Origin: Acidobacteriota bacterium
GTDB lineage: Bacteria; Acidobacteriota; UBA6911; RPQK01; JAJDTT01
Length of the DNA: 64,000 nt
NCBI GenBank assembly: GCA_028874215.1
Contig: JAPPLF010000068.1
Location: forward strand, 45,127-109,126
Reading direction: 5' to 3'
The notes beneath the pieces were generated by a model that did no database searches, had not been told where the DNA came from, and saw only the letters and a program-made list of their open reading frames with translations. Both the position numbers and the translations under genes were made by a program. Shown piece by piece: positions 46,624 through 55,512 of this stretch (the stretch's first letter is position 1; each line of letters begins with the position of its first letter).

Positions 46624-49329
46624 ATGGGGAAGCTGGCGGAAGCGGTATCGGGGTCTCGGATCGGGCTTGAGCATCATTTCTCCAGACCCGACATCCATCC
46701 CTTCGATGACGTGGAATGGGAGACGCGTTCCGCTGAAATCAAGGATTGGAAGACGGGCAAGGTCAGTTTCCGCCAGGACGATCTGGAGTTTCCCAAGTTC
46801 TGGTCCCAACGGGCCACCGACATCGTTTCCAGCAAATACTTCCGCGGCCATCTGGGCACCCCCGGGCGGGAGCGGAGCGTCAAGCAGCTCATCGGGCGCA
46901 TCGTCGACACCATCACGGGTTGGGGTTCCAAGATGGATTACTTCGACTCGGACGCCGACGCCAAGACCTTCAACCACGAGTTGAGCTACCTGCTGCTGCA
47001 CCAGGTCGCGGCGTTCAATTCGCCGGTTCAGTTCAACGTCGGGATCAAAGAGAAGCCCCAGTGCTCCGCCTGCTTCATCAACACCGTGGACGATTCCATG
47101 GAGCACATCATGAAGCTGGCCCGGACCGAAGCCACCATCTTCAAGGGTGGGTCCGGCTCGGGCGTGAACCTGTCCAAGATCCGCGCCTCCACGGAACCCC
47201 TCGCCGCCGGCGGCTTCGCTTCCGGTCCCGTCTCCTTCATGCGGGGATACGACAGCTTCGCCGGAGCGATCAAAAGCGGCGGCGCAACGCGCCGGGCCGC
47301 CAAGATGGTCATCCTGGACGCCGAACATCCCGACATCGAGGAATACATCTGGTGCAAGGCCAAGGAGGAGAAGAAGGCTCAGCAGCTCATCGAATTGGGA
47401 TACGACGACTCCATCGATGGAGAGGCCTACCGGTCCGTCCAGTTCCAGAACGCCAACAACAGCGTCGGAGTGACCGATGAATTCATGAAGGCCGTGATTT
47501 CCGACGGCGAGTGGCGAACCCGGCGGGTCATCGACGGCAAGGTCGACCGCGTCTACAAGGCTGCCGATATGATGCAGTGGATTGCCGAAGCGACTTGGCA
47601 GTGCGGCGATCCCGGCCTGCAATTCAAGACCACTCTCAATGAGTGGCACACCAGTCCCAACGCGGGCCCCATCAACGCTTGCAATCCCTGCTCCGAGTAC
47701 GTCTTCCTCGACAACTCGGCATGCAATCTGGCCTCCCTGAACTTGATGAAGTTCCTGAAGCCGGACGGACAGTTCGACACCAAGTCCTTCCGCCATGCCG
47801 TATCCGTCTTGATCCTGGCTCAGGAGATCATCGTCGACAACTCCAGCTATCCCACCGAAGAGATCGAAGAGATCAGTCACGATTTCAGGACGTTGGGATT
47901 GGGATACGCGAATCTGGGAGCGTATTTGATGGCGCAGGGGCTGTCCTACGACAGCGACCAGGCGCGGAACACGGCCGCCGCCATCACCGCGCTGATGACG
48001 GGACAGGCCTACTTGACCAGCGCCCGGATCGCGGAGCGCATGGGGACTTTCGCCGGGTTCGAGAGCAACCGCATTCCCATGATGGGTGTCATCCACAAGC
48101 ACCGGAGCGCCCTCACCCAGATCGATTCGGCCCTGGTGCCCATGAACCTTCTCCACGCCGGCATGGAGGTTTGGGACAAAGCCATCGAGAAGGGGACTCA
48201 ATCGGGCTTCCGGAATGCCCAGGTGACCCTGCTGGCCCCGACGGGGACCATCGCCTTCATGATGGACTGCGACACCACCGGCATCGAGCCGGACTTCTCA
48301 CTGGTGAAGATCAAGAAGCTGGTCGGTGGAGGCACCCTCAAAATCGTCAACCACACCATTCCCCGGGCTCTCCGGACTCTGGGGTACGACGAGGGTGAGC
48401 AGAAGGCGATTCTGGACTACATCAACCGGAAGGATACGGTAGAGGGTGCGCCCAACCTGGTGAGGGACCATCTCCCCGTGTTCGATTGCGCGGACACTCC
48501 GGCGAATGGGGTCCGCTCCATTCATCCCATGGGGCACATCAAGATGTGCGGCGCCGTGCAGCCCTTTCTCTCCGGAGCGATTTCCAAGACGGTCAACCTG
48601 CCCAATTCGGCCACGGTCGAGGAGATCAAGGACGCCTATATCCAGGGCTGGAAACACGGGATGAAGTCCGTCTCCATCTATCGGGACGGATGCAAGCTGG
48701 TCCAGCCGCTGTCGACCAAGGACAGCAGCCGCCAGGCTCTCGCGGCTCAGCACCGGAACATGCCCAAGGATCATCCGGCGCTGCAGCATGAATTCCGAAT
48801 TCGTGGTTTCAAGGGTTTCCTGACCATGGGGATGTATCCGGAAGACGAAGAGTTGGGCGAGATCTTCGTCAATTTTTCGAAGCAGGGATCGACGCTGCAA
48901 GGCATGGCCATGGCGTGGGCCATCGCCATTTCCATGGGGGTTCAACGCGGAGTGCCCATCGAAGACTATATCCGCATGTTCTCTCACATGAGCTTCGAGC
49001 CGGCAGGGTTTACCGACAATCCCCAGATTCCCTTCGCCACGTCCATTCCCGATTACGTGGTCCGGTACTTGGCGAGCCGGTTCCTCGACACCGAGATTCA
49101 GGAGGAGCTCGGGATCCATCAGGTCCGGCCCAACGGCAGTGTCCAGGATGGCGTCCAGGTGAGTTTCTCCGAGTACTCGCGGTCTGCCGAACCGGCCAGC
49201 CCGTCGGGAAAGCTGGTGGAGGATGTTCGGGCAGACTCGCCCGCCTGCCTCCAGTGCGGGAACCTGATGCAGCGGAACGGAAACTGCTACGTGTGCACCG
49301 TCTGCGGCACCACGTCGGGATGTAGTTGA
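46624..49329 (+). CDS. nrdJ: Vitamin B12-dependent ribonucleotide reductase
   Basis: 901 aa class II reductase that makes deoxyribonucleotides with adenosylcobalamin and without oxygen. Substrate and radical site segments: AACSAC-like QCSACFINTVDDSMEHI, IFKGGSGSGVNLSKIR, the radical-relay NACNPCSEYVF and LDNSACNLASLN, and MDCDTTGIEPDF. The last 30 residues are a zinc finger (CLQCGN, CYVCTVCG) typical of the NrdJ long form. Preceded by GGGAGGGG. No cobalamin riboswitch was found in the 185 bp upstream. As the only reductase in the window it fits variable-oxygen growth. Confidence 0.96.
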   Translation: MGKLAEAVSGSRIGLEHHFSRPDIHPFDDVEWETRSAEIKDWKTGKVSFRQDDLEFPKFWSQRATDIVSSKYFRGHLGTPGRERSVKQLIGRIVDTITGWGSKMDYFDSDADAKTFNHELSYLLLHQVAAFNSPVQFNVGIKEKPQCSACFINTVDDSMEHIMKLARTEATIFKGGSGSGVNLSKIRASTEPLAAGGFASGPVSFMRGYDSFAGAIKSGGATRRAAKMVILDAEHPDIEEYIWCKAKEEKKAQQLIELGYDDSIDGEAYRSVQFQNANNSVGVTDEFMKAVISDGEWRTRRVIDGKVDRVYKAADMMQWIAEATWQCGDPGLQFKTTLNEWHTSPNAGPINACNPCSEYVFLDNSACNLASLNLMKFLKPDGQFDTKSFRHAVSVLILAQEIIVDNSSYPTEEIEEISHDFRTLGLGYANLGAYLMAQGLSYDSDQARNTAAAITALMTGQAYLTSARIAERMGTFAGFESNRIPMMGVIHKHRSALTQIDSALVPMNLLHAGMEVWDKAIEKGTQSGFRNAQVTLLAPTGTIAFMMDCDTTGIEPDFSLVKIKKLVGGGTLKIVNHTIPRALRTLGYDEGEQKAILDYINRKDTVEGAPNLVRDHLPVFDCADTPANGVRSIHPMGHIKMCGAVQPFLSGAISKTVNLPNSATVEEIKDAYIQGWKHGMKSVSIYRDGCKLVQPLSTKDSSRQALAAQHRNMPKDHPALQHEFRIRGFKGFLTMGMYPEDEELGEIFVNFSKQGSTLQGMAMAWAIAISMGVQRGVPIEDYIRMFSHMSFEPAGFTDNPQIPFATSIPDYVVRYLASRFLDTEIQEELGIHQVRPNGSVQDGVQVSFSEYSRSAEPASPSGKLVEDVRADSPACLQCGNLMQRNGNCYVCTVCGTTSGCS

Positions 49330-49342
49330 AGCCTCTTGGCGG

Positions 49343-50212
49343 CTAGAACGGAGACTTGAACTCTTTCGAAAGTCCGAAGACCACGCCGTAGGACGGGTCG
49401 GTGTCTCGCAGCCCGGCAAAGCCGCCCAGATCCAGGTAGATTCCTCCCACCCGGACCTCCAGGGCAATCCGCATCCTCTTTTGTTGCTCGGTTCCGATGC
49501 CCGATCGACTGGCAATGATGTCGGGTGACACCGGAATTCCCGTGTGGCGGCCGGACCCGGCCCTTCCGTAGAAATCGCCCACCAGATTGATCTTGGAAGT
49601 GATCGGGTAGATCATCCCCACCCCGTACAGGACCAGGTCGTCTTGGGCCGCCGCATCCAACGGATCCCCCAAGAGCGCGAGACCCATATTGATGAAGCCC
49701 CTCAGGCGGCCGAAACTCCGCTCCATGACGAGCGCGGAGAAGATGTTCGTCACGTCATTTCCGATGCCGGTCTCGTTCGATGCGATGGGAATCTGGGCGA
49801 GGAAGTGCAGTCCCATCGCCGGCCAACCGTTCTTCTCGTCCAGGAAACGGACCTTGGAACCGACGAAAAGGTCGCCATAGTCGCTGGTCGAGTTTCCGGA
49901 AAAGGCGAGTTTTTCCGTGTGCGGAGCGGGGAACCTCTCGGAAATGCCCAAGGATTCCTGAACGGTCCAGCCCATCTGGAGTTCGGCTTTGGGTCCGACC
50001 CCAAAGCGCAGATCGCAGACACCGGCGCGGGTCAAGTTCCCCTTCAGCCCCGAGAGCCGGAAAGTGGCGTCCTGGAAGTGCTCGAAGCCGAGTCCGAAGC
50101 GGGTCATTCCTTCGGGAACGGTGCTGGCGGGTTCCGTGTGCAGCGGACGTTCCTGAGCAAACAGGGATCCGGAGAGGAGGACGAGCGCCGGCAGGACCGC
50201 GATCCGCTTCAT
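49343..50212 (-). CDS. Outer-membrane barrel protein, unknown substrate
   Basis: 289 aa from ATG at 50212, opening with a signal peptide (IAVLPALVLLSGSLFAQ). The mature part is alternating beta strands (RFGLGFEHFQ, AELQMGWTVQ, DLFVGSKVRFLDE, GMGLALLGDP) ending in YGVVFGLSKEFKSPF, the C-terminal phenylalanine seen in outer-membrane barrels. Probable transporter-like barrel (family of phenol/MetA-type 'transporter' barrels). Convergent with nrdJ, 13 bp apart. No substrate can be named. Confidence 0.72.
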   Translation of the reverse strand: MKRIAVLPALVLLSGSLFAQERPLHTEPASTVPEGMTRFGLGFEHFQDATFRLSGLKGNLTRAGVCDLRFGVGPKAELQMGWTVQESLGISERFPAPHTEKLAFSGNSTSDYGDLFVGSKVRFLDEKNGWPAMGLHFLAQIPIASNETGIGNDVTNIFSALVMERSFGRLRGFINMGLALLGDPLDAAAQDDLVLYGVGMIYPITSKINLVGDFYGRAGSGRHTGIPVSPDIIASRSGIGTEQQKRMRIALEVRVGGIYLDLGGFAGLRDTDPSYGVVFGLSKEFKSPF

Positions 50213-50251
50213 CCGGGGGAGTGTATGGACGCCTCCGAGGCGAGTCAACTT

Positions 50252-50490
50252 GCCCGCATTTCTCGCCAGGGGGCGTGACGATCGCGCAGGATTTTTGCCC
50301 TCAGCGCGTGCTCGCGACCGAGAGCGTAGTGGTGACTACGTTTGAGGGAGTACGTGCGCGCTGAGGGCGAAAAGACCAGCGAGCGCGCGCCCAGCGCAGT
50401 CTGTCCCGGAGAAACTATGGAAAAACCTCCGTAAATGTTCAAAAAAATCTTTTTCATCGTACGCATAGCGACCTGGTGAGAAATGCGGGC
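50252..50490. mobile_element. MITE-like element, 19-bp terminal inverted repeats
   Basis: The ends GCCCGCATTTCTCGCCAGG (50252-50270) and CCTGGTGAGAAATGCGGGC (50472-50490) are inverted repeats with one mismatch over 19 bp, bounding 239 bp. Inside is a 12-bp inverted pair (50297-50308 and 50357-50368) around a smaller perfect stem (50325-50330 / 50335-50340, loop GGTG). No transposase is encoded, and no target duplication is obvious. A 73-codon frame (minus, 50466-50245) crosses the whole element. It occupies the dnaJ to barrel-protein gap. Confidence 0.72.
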
Positions 50491-50534
50491 TAGGGCCAGA
50501 CGCGGGACCGCGGACGATGGATGGCCGGCCGCTG

Positions 50535-51653
50535 TTAACCGAACACTTCCTTGACCTTGCCGAAGAAACCCTCGTTGTCCCGGCTCGACTTCTCGATGGT
50601 GTCCAATTGGAGCAGCAACTCCCGTTGTTCCCGGCTCAGCCGCTTCGGAAAGGTGACCTTGATTCTGACAAACTGATCCCCGCGGCCGTGTCCTCGAAGA
50701 CTCATGACTCCGCGCCCCCTGAGACGGAAGACCGTACCGGGTTGCGTGCCTTCGGGCAGCCGCAATTTTTCCGTTCCCTGCAATGTCGGGACCACCAGTT
50801 CTGTTCCCAGCGCGGCCTGAACGAAACTCACCGGAACCTCGCAGTGAAGGTCGTTCTGATCCCGGCTGAAAAAGGGGTGTTCCTCGACGGAAAGGACCAC
50901 GTAGAGGTCTCCCGAAGGTCCCTTGTTGGGCCCGGCCTCTCCTTCGCCGACGATGCGCAGCTTCGAACCCTGGTCCACGCCAGGCGGAATCTTGATCTCC
51001 AGGACCTTCTCCCGCTGAATCCGACCCGCCCCGTGGCACTGGCGGCACCGGTTCTTGACGATCCGTCCCGAGCCCTGGCATTGGGAACAGGTGCGGCTGA
51101 TGGTAAAAAAGCCCTGCTGATAGCGTTGCTGGCCCTGACCTTGACAGGCCGGGCAGGTGACGGGACCGGTTCCGGGGTCGGCGCCGGAGCCGTTACACGG
51201 TTCGCAGGTCTCTTGTCTGGGAATCTTGATCTTGGTCGTGGCTCCGAAGACGGCGTCCTCGAATGAGATTCTGAAATCGTACCTCAGATCGGCGCCCCGG
51301 CGGGCCCGGGTCCCTCGGCCGGATCGTCCGCCGCCGAAGACGTCACCGAATCCGAACAGATCGCCCAGGATATCGCTGAAGTCGGCGAAGGGATCGCCGC
51401 TGAATCCTCCACCCGGGCCTCCCGCGCCGCTCACGCCGGCATGGCCAAAGCGGTCGTACTGGGTGCGCTTCTGCGGGTCGATCAGAACGCTGTAGGCTTC
51501 GGCGGCCTCCTTGAAACGCTCTTCGGCCTGTTTGTCTCCCGGATTCTTGTCCGGATGGTACTTGATGGCGAGCTTGCGGTACGCTGCCTTCAAGTCCTGC
51601 TGAGAGGCCTTGCGACCCACCCCCAGAACTTCGTAATAATCTCTTTTGGACAA
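50535..51653 (-). CDS. dnaJ: Chaperone DnaJ
   Basis: 372 aa from a TTG start (GGGAG site nearby). J domain with YHPDKNPGD, glycine/phenylalanine linker ([13 protein letters not shown]), four CxxCxGxG zinc repeats ([32 protein letters not shown]) and the C-terminal substrate domain. Co-chaperone that stimulates DnaK; dnaK and grpE are not in the window. No CIRCE element was found upstream in 51654-51918, which holds nothing else recognisable. Confidence 0.97.
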   Translation of the reverse strand: MSKRDYYEVLGVGRKASQQDLKAAYRKLAIKYHPDKNPGDKQAEERFKEAAEAYSVLIDPQKRTQYDRFGHAGVSGAGGPGGGFSGDPFADFSDILGDLFGFGDVFGGGRSGRGTRARRGADLRYDFRISFEDAVFGATTKIKIPRQETCEPCNGSGADPGTGPVTCPACQGQGQQRYQQGFFTISRTCSQCQGSGRIVKNRCRQCHGAGRIQREKVLEIKIPPGVDQGSKLRIVGEGEAGPNKGPSGDLYVVLSVEEHPFFSRDQNDLHCEVPVSFVQAALGTELVVPTLQGTEKLRLPEGTQPGTVFRLRGRGVMSLRGHGRGDQFVRIKVTFPKRLSREQRELLLQLDTIEKSSRDNEGFFGKVKEVFG

Positions 51654-51918
51654 AGCCGCTTTCTCCCTCTCCCAGCGGAGTCACGCCTCGGTTGCGATTC
51701 CCGATGAGCCGACGGTCGCCCTTAAAATAAGATCGTTGGCCGACCGATTCAAGGAACCCGATTTTTCATGCCGGACCGCACCCTTCCGCTGGGACGATCG
51801 GGTCAGCGTTTTTCCCAATCCGCGATCGCGCCGGGTGTGACGCGAAAAGGTACTTGGGGTGCAGGCTCCAAAGGCGCATTGAGACTTTCCGGCGCCCGCG
51901 TGCGGGTGACCGTTCGGA

Positions 51919-52902
51919 TCAGGTTCGGATAATGGGATCGATAAATTCACGCATGGCCGCGACACACTGGTGCGGTTGTTCCAGTTGCAGCAAGTGGCTC
52001 GCTTCCGGAATGAAATCGTAGTCGACGGTCAGCATGTTGCTCATATCCATGGTGGGGAGGTAGGAGTACGGCAGCATCGGATCGGCCCCGATGACCTTGG
52101 TCGGGCAGCGAAGGGAATCAAGGTCCACGAGCACGGCAAACGCTCGCGCGTAGTCTACGAGTCGTGCTTCATATTCGGGTGGGCATCGAAGCTCGAATCC
52201 GTCTCCATCGGCACACTCCCGAAGCGTCGTCATGGCCACGAGATCGCAGACACCGGGCACGACACGTTGGAAGACCGGCAAATACGGAAGAAAGCCGGCA
52301 AACGCTTCCCTGGACTTGAAGCGGTCCGTCCGGCGCCGGGTCATGGCGGCGACCCGGGTCGCCGCCCGCTCGAATTCTTCGTAGCTGTCATCCGGCTTGC
52401 ACAGGGGTGGGTCAAACAATACGCGCGCCGAGAATCCGCTTCCCCGTGTCGGTGACAAGAGCGTGATCAGAGCCGAAACGGAATGAAATACGCCGATTCG
52501 CGGCTTCTTCCCGAAATGGCCGTCGATCGCCTCAAGAAGCCGGTCGTGGTCACGAATCAGCGTCGGAATGTTCTGCTCTCGCAGATTGCCGACGGTATTC
52601 CACCCATGGTTTCTGAGGTCGTACATGACCAAGTCGAATTCGTCGGCCAGGAGTGACCAGAAAGGATAGTAGAGATCTATGGCCAATCCGTTGCCGTGGC
52701 TCAGGACAAGGCGCGGACCTGCCGGGTTTCCGTGACGTCTCAGCGTGATCGAGGTGACATCGTCCACGCGGACCTCGCAAGTCGAGAGCGGTTCGGGTAT
52801 TTTCCACGCGTCAGTCAAGTCGGAGGTTTCCCCAATAAGTTGTCGCTGCGCCAGGAAAAGGCAAACTCGCCATTTGGGGCCGGGGTGGCGGCAGCGTTGC
52901 AA
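51919..52902 (-). CDS. Alpha/beta hydrolase, possible PKS release enzyme
   Basis: 327 aa. Alpha/beta-hydrolase fold: the oxyanion strand LVLSHGNGLAID, nucleophile elbow VFHSVSA (Ser with an unusual Ser after it instead of Gly), acid near DPMLPYSY and catalytic His in EASHLLQL. The enzyme could be an esterase or thioesterase. It is the next gene on the same strand after the ACP and PKS, and no TE domain is present in the PKS, so release of the acyl product is its most attractive role. The N-terminal 50 residues lack conservation and the exact start is unsure. The 271-bp spacer 52903-53173 shows no feature. Confidence 0.6.
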   Translation of the reverse strand: MQRCRHPGPKWRVCLFLAQRQLIGETSDLTDAWKIPEPLSTCEVRVDDVTSITLRRHGNPAGPRLVLSHGNGLAIDLYYPFWSLLADEFDLVMYDLRNHGWNTVGNLREQNIPTLIRDHDRLLEAIDGHFGKKPRIGVFHSVSALITLLSPTRGSGFSARVLFDPPLCKPDDSYEEFERAATRVAAMTRRRTDRFKSREAFAGFLPYLPVFQRVVPGVCDLVAMTTLRECADGDGFELRCPPEYEARLVDYARAFAVLVDLDSLRCPTKVIGADPMLPYSYLPTMDMSNMLTVDYDFIPEASHLLQLEQPHQCVAAMREFIDPIIRT

Positions 52903-53173
52903 ACGGACCCGGTGCCCCTTATCGAGCGAAGCTCAGTTGTCCGCCTCGGATGCTCTGTGGGGAGTCAGGTCGACGAGCAGGATGGAGATCTTACCGGCTG
53001 CCCTGAACGGACGCCGCGAACACTGATCTGCGATAACGGACATCGCCGGTTGAGCTTGTTCCACCGATCACGTATTGGAGGGGAATTCTGCCTGCGACGA
53101 ATGACCCGGTGGACCGTACAGACGTCGGTGATCGTTACCCCGGGGGGCTGACTGTCTGCGGGTCCGGGAATGT

Positions 53174-53419
53174 TCAACCAGCGTGCGTATCGAGGTACTC
53201 GACTAACATCCCCACGGAACGAATCTTCGCACACTCTTCCGGAGGAATCGTGATGTTGAACTCCTTGGAGACGACCTGCATGAACGCAACGGCATCCATT
53301 GAGGAAACACCGGCCTCGATGAGGTTGGTGTTGAGATCCAAAGGTCGGCCCAACGGGCGTCCGTCCACTTCGAGATTCTCGTCGACGATTTGTCTGATAC
53401 GTTCCTCGACTGAGGCCAT
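53174..53419 (-). CDS. Discrete acyl carrier protein
   Basis: 81 aa. Four-helix ACP pattern (EERIRQIVDENLEVDG, LNTNLIEAGVSSMDAVAFMQVV, IPPEECAKIRSVGMLVEYL). The phosphopantetheine serine is in GVSSMD, in place of the usual DSL. It stands directly downstream of the PKS, whose second KS-AT has no carrier of its own, so it probably accepts that module's product. Its DNA is poorer in G+C than the PKS (27 of 60 bases at 53401-53460). Confidence 0.85.
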   Translation of the reverse strand: MASVEERIRQIVDENLEVDGRPLGRPLDLNTNLIEAGVSSMDAVAFMQVVSKEFNITIPPEECAKIRSVGMLVEYLDTHAG

Positions 53420-53580
53420 AGTATTGATGCTTTCAAACAGTTTAGGAGAAGGAAATCGGCGGAAAAACTATCAGGAAGGGTTCCTCAAGTCAATCAATCG
53501 CTTCCGGATCACTCTTTCCCGTTGGACGGGTTCGCGTCAAACGCCTTGCCGTCCCGAACCCCTTGGAGAATGCGTCAACG

Positions 53581-55512
53581 TCACGAGGTGGAAGCACTCT
53601 GCCTCGGCGCTCTGAACCAGTAGTGCCGTCGTTGAAATGGATAGACAGGCAGAGAAATCCGGCGCCGGACCTCTCCCGCAAACAGCCCGGCAAAGGAAAC
53701 CGCAAGACCGGCCTCGTACGCTCCTGCAACGGCCTCCACAAAGCAGCCGTCACATTCGTTCGCCGATTCCTTCCCGGAGGGGCGCCGCATACTCCGTAGC
53801 ACGGCCGGTGCACGATTCGACTCCCCGCCCGGTGGGTGAGGCCAGGACCTGACGACCTTCGGCCCCAATATGGCATCGGGGCCAATTTCCAAAATGGCGT
53901 CAACACCAAGTCGTTTCAGTGTTCGGACGCAATTGCCGAATCGTGCCGGTTCATTCGTCTGCCGGCGCCAGTACTCGCCGTCTGCCGCCTCGGTTGGCTC
54001 CATGACACGGCCTGTCGCGCCGCTGACCACGGCGCGCGACGGCGGCGCGAACGTGATTCCCCGCAAGAATGCGTCCGGATTCTCCAACCCGGGTGCCGCT
54101 GCCCTCCCTTGCGGCCGGGTCGCCGGCAGCGGAGTCCTCGCCATTGCCAATCGAAGCCCTTCCTCCAAGCTCATAACCGCTGCGGCCTGCGCCGCCGCCA
54201 ATTCCCCTACGCCCTGGCCGAACACGACTCTGGGCTGGATCCCCACGCTTGACCACAGCGCCGCAAGTGCACATTCCAGTGCATATACGGCTGGCTGCGC
54301 CCACGAAGCCCGGTCCGAATCTCCGCCCGGACCGGACCGTCCGAACATCACGTCCAACAGCGAATACCCCCGTTGTTCCCGCAGCATTTCATCACAGCGA
54401 TTCAGCACCGCCCGCACCACCGGCTCGCTGTCATACAACGCCTGGCCCATGCCGATCCACTGACTGCCCTCCCCGGTGAACACGAACGCCACCTTTTTGG
54501 CTGTCAACGGCTCGGGACTCTCGTTTCCTTCGGCGATGGCCTTCAGTCCGGTACGCAACGACGGAGCGTCGTGGAATACGACTGCGGCCCGGTAATCAAA
54601 ATGACTACGACCCAGTCCCGCCGTCCACGCCATATCCGCAAGCATCGCCTCTTCGGCCGCTGACGAAGTCAGCTCCCCGGTCCGCTCGTCGAACCAGCTC
54701 GCGTACCTCCCCGCCAGTTTCCGCAGGGCACCGCCGGACTTCCCGGACAAGGGCAGGAGCCGGAGCCCGCGCGCCCGGAATTCTCCTTCCTCCGGTAGCG
54801 GCAGGTCCGACAGCGGCTCGGGAAGAGAAACGGCGACCGTCCGCCCGGAACCCGCCGGTGGAGATCCGGAGTTCGAATCGTCGCCATTGGTTGTTCCGTA
54901 CCCTTCCACGACGATGTGGGAGTTCGCTCCCGAAACCCCGAACGCGCTGATTGCTGCCCGCGGCGGCCGATCGGCGTGACGAGGCCAGTCCGTCGCCTCG
55001 GAAGTCACCTTTACAGGGAGCCGGTCCCATTCCACGTTCGGGTTCGGGTTGTGGAAGTGCAATTGCTTTGGAATCACCCCCTGCTTCATGGCGAGGAGTA
55101 CCTTGATGAGTCCGGCAACGCCGGCAGCCGTCTCCAGATGGCCGATATTGCCCTTGACCGAGCCGATCAACAGCGGGCTGTCCGCTTCACGTCCCTTGCC
55201 GTACACCGCCGCTGCCGCCTGCACTTCAATCGGGTCGCCCAACGCCGACCCGACCCCGTGGGCCTCGAGGTAGTCGACGTCCGGTGGAGACACTCCCGAA
55301 CGGGACAGCGCCTCCTCGATCACCCGTTCCTGTGCCGGACCGTTGGGGACCGTCGGTCCAGCGCTTGCCCCGTTTTGGTTGACCGCCGATCCGAGGATCA
55401 CGCCCCAGATGCGGTCGCCGTCGGCCTGCGCCCTTTCGAGCCGCTTCAGGACGACCATTCCGCAGCCTTCCCCCGCACGAAGCCGTCGGCGGAGGCATCG
55501 AATACGTTGCAC
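53581..55512 (-). pseudogene. PKS 3' part: rest of second KS plus degenerate AT
   Basis: Continuation of the PKS in the next frame, open for 643 codons. It completes the second KS (GMVVLKRLERAQADG, EAHGVGSALGDP, NIGHLE) and an AT-like region (FTGEGSQWIGMGQALY). The AT active site GHSxGE is replaced by GQGVGE (54202-54219), removing Ser and His. Between MARTP and VVSGATG the AT is shortened by a large segment, including the malonyl/methylmalonyl-selecting region. The AT therefore cannot load an extender. The block ends with the linker RRHYWFRAPR and no ACP or TE. It can only be made if the frame is restored. Confidence 0.85.

Noticed and set aside
51654-51918. CIRCE or other heat-shock operator before dnaJ
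   Set aside because: No 9-bp inverted repeat of the CIRCE type is present.
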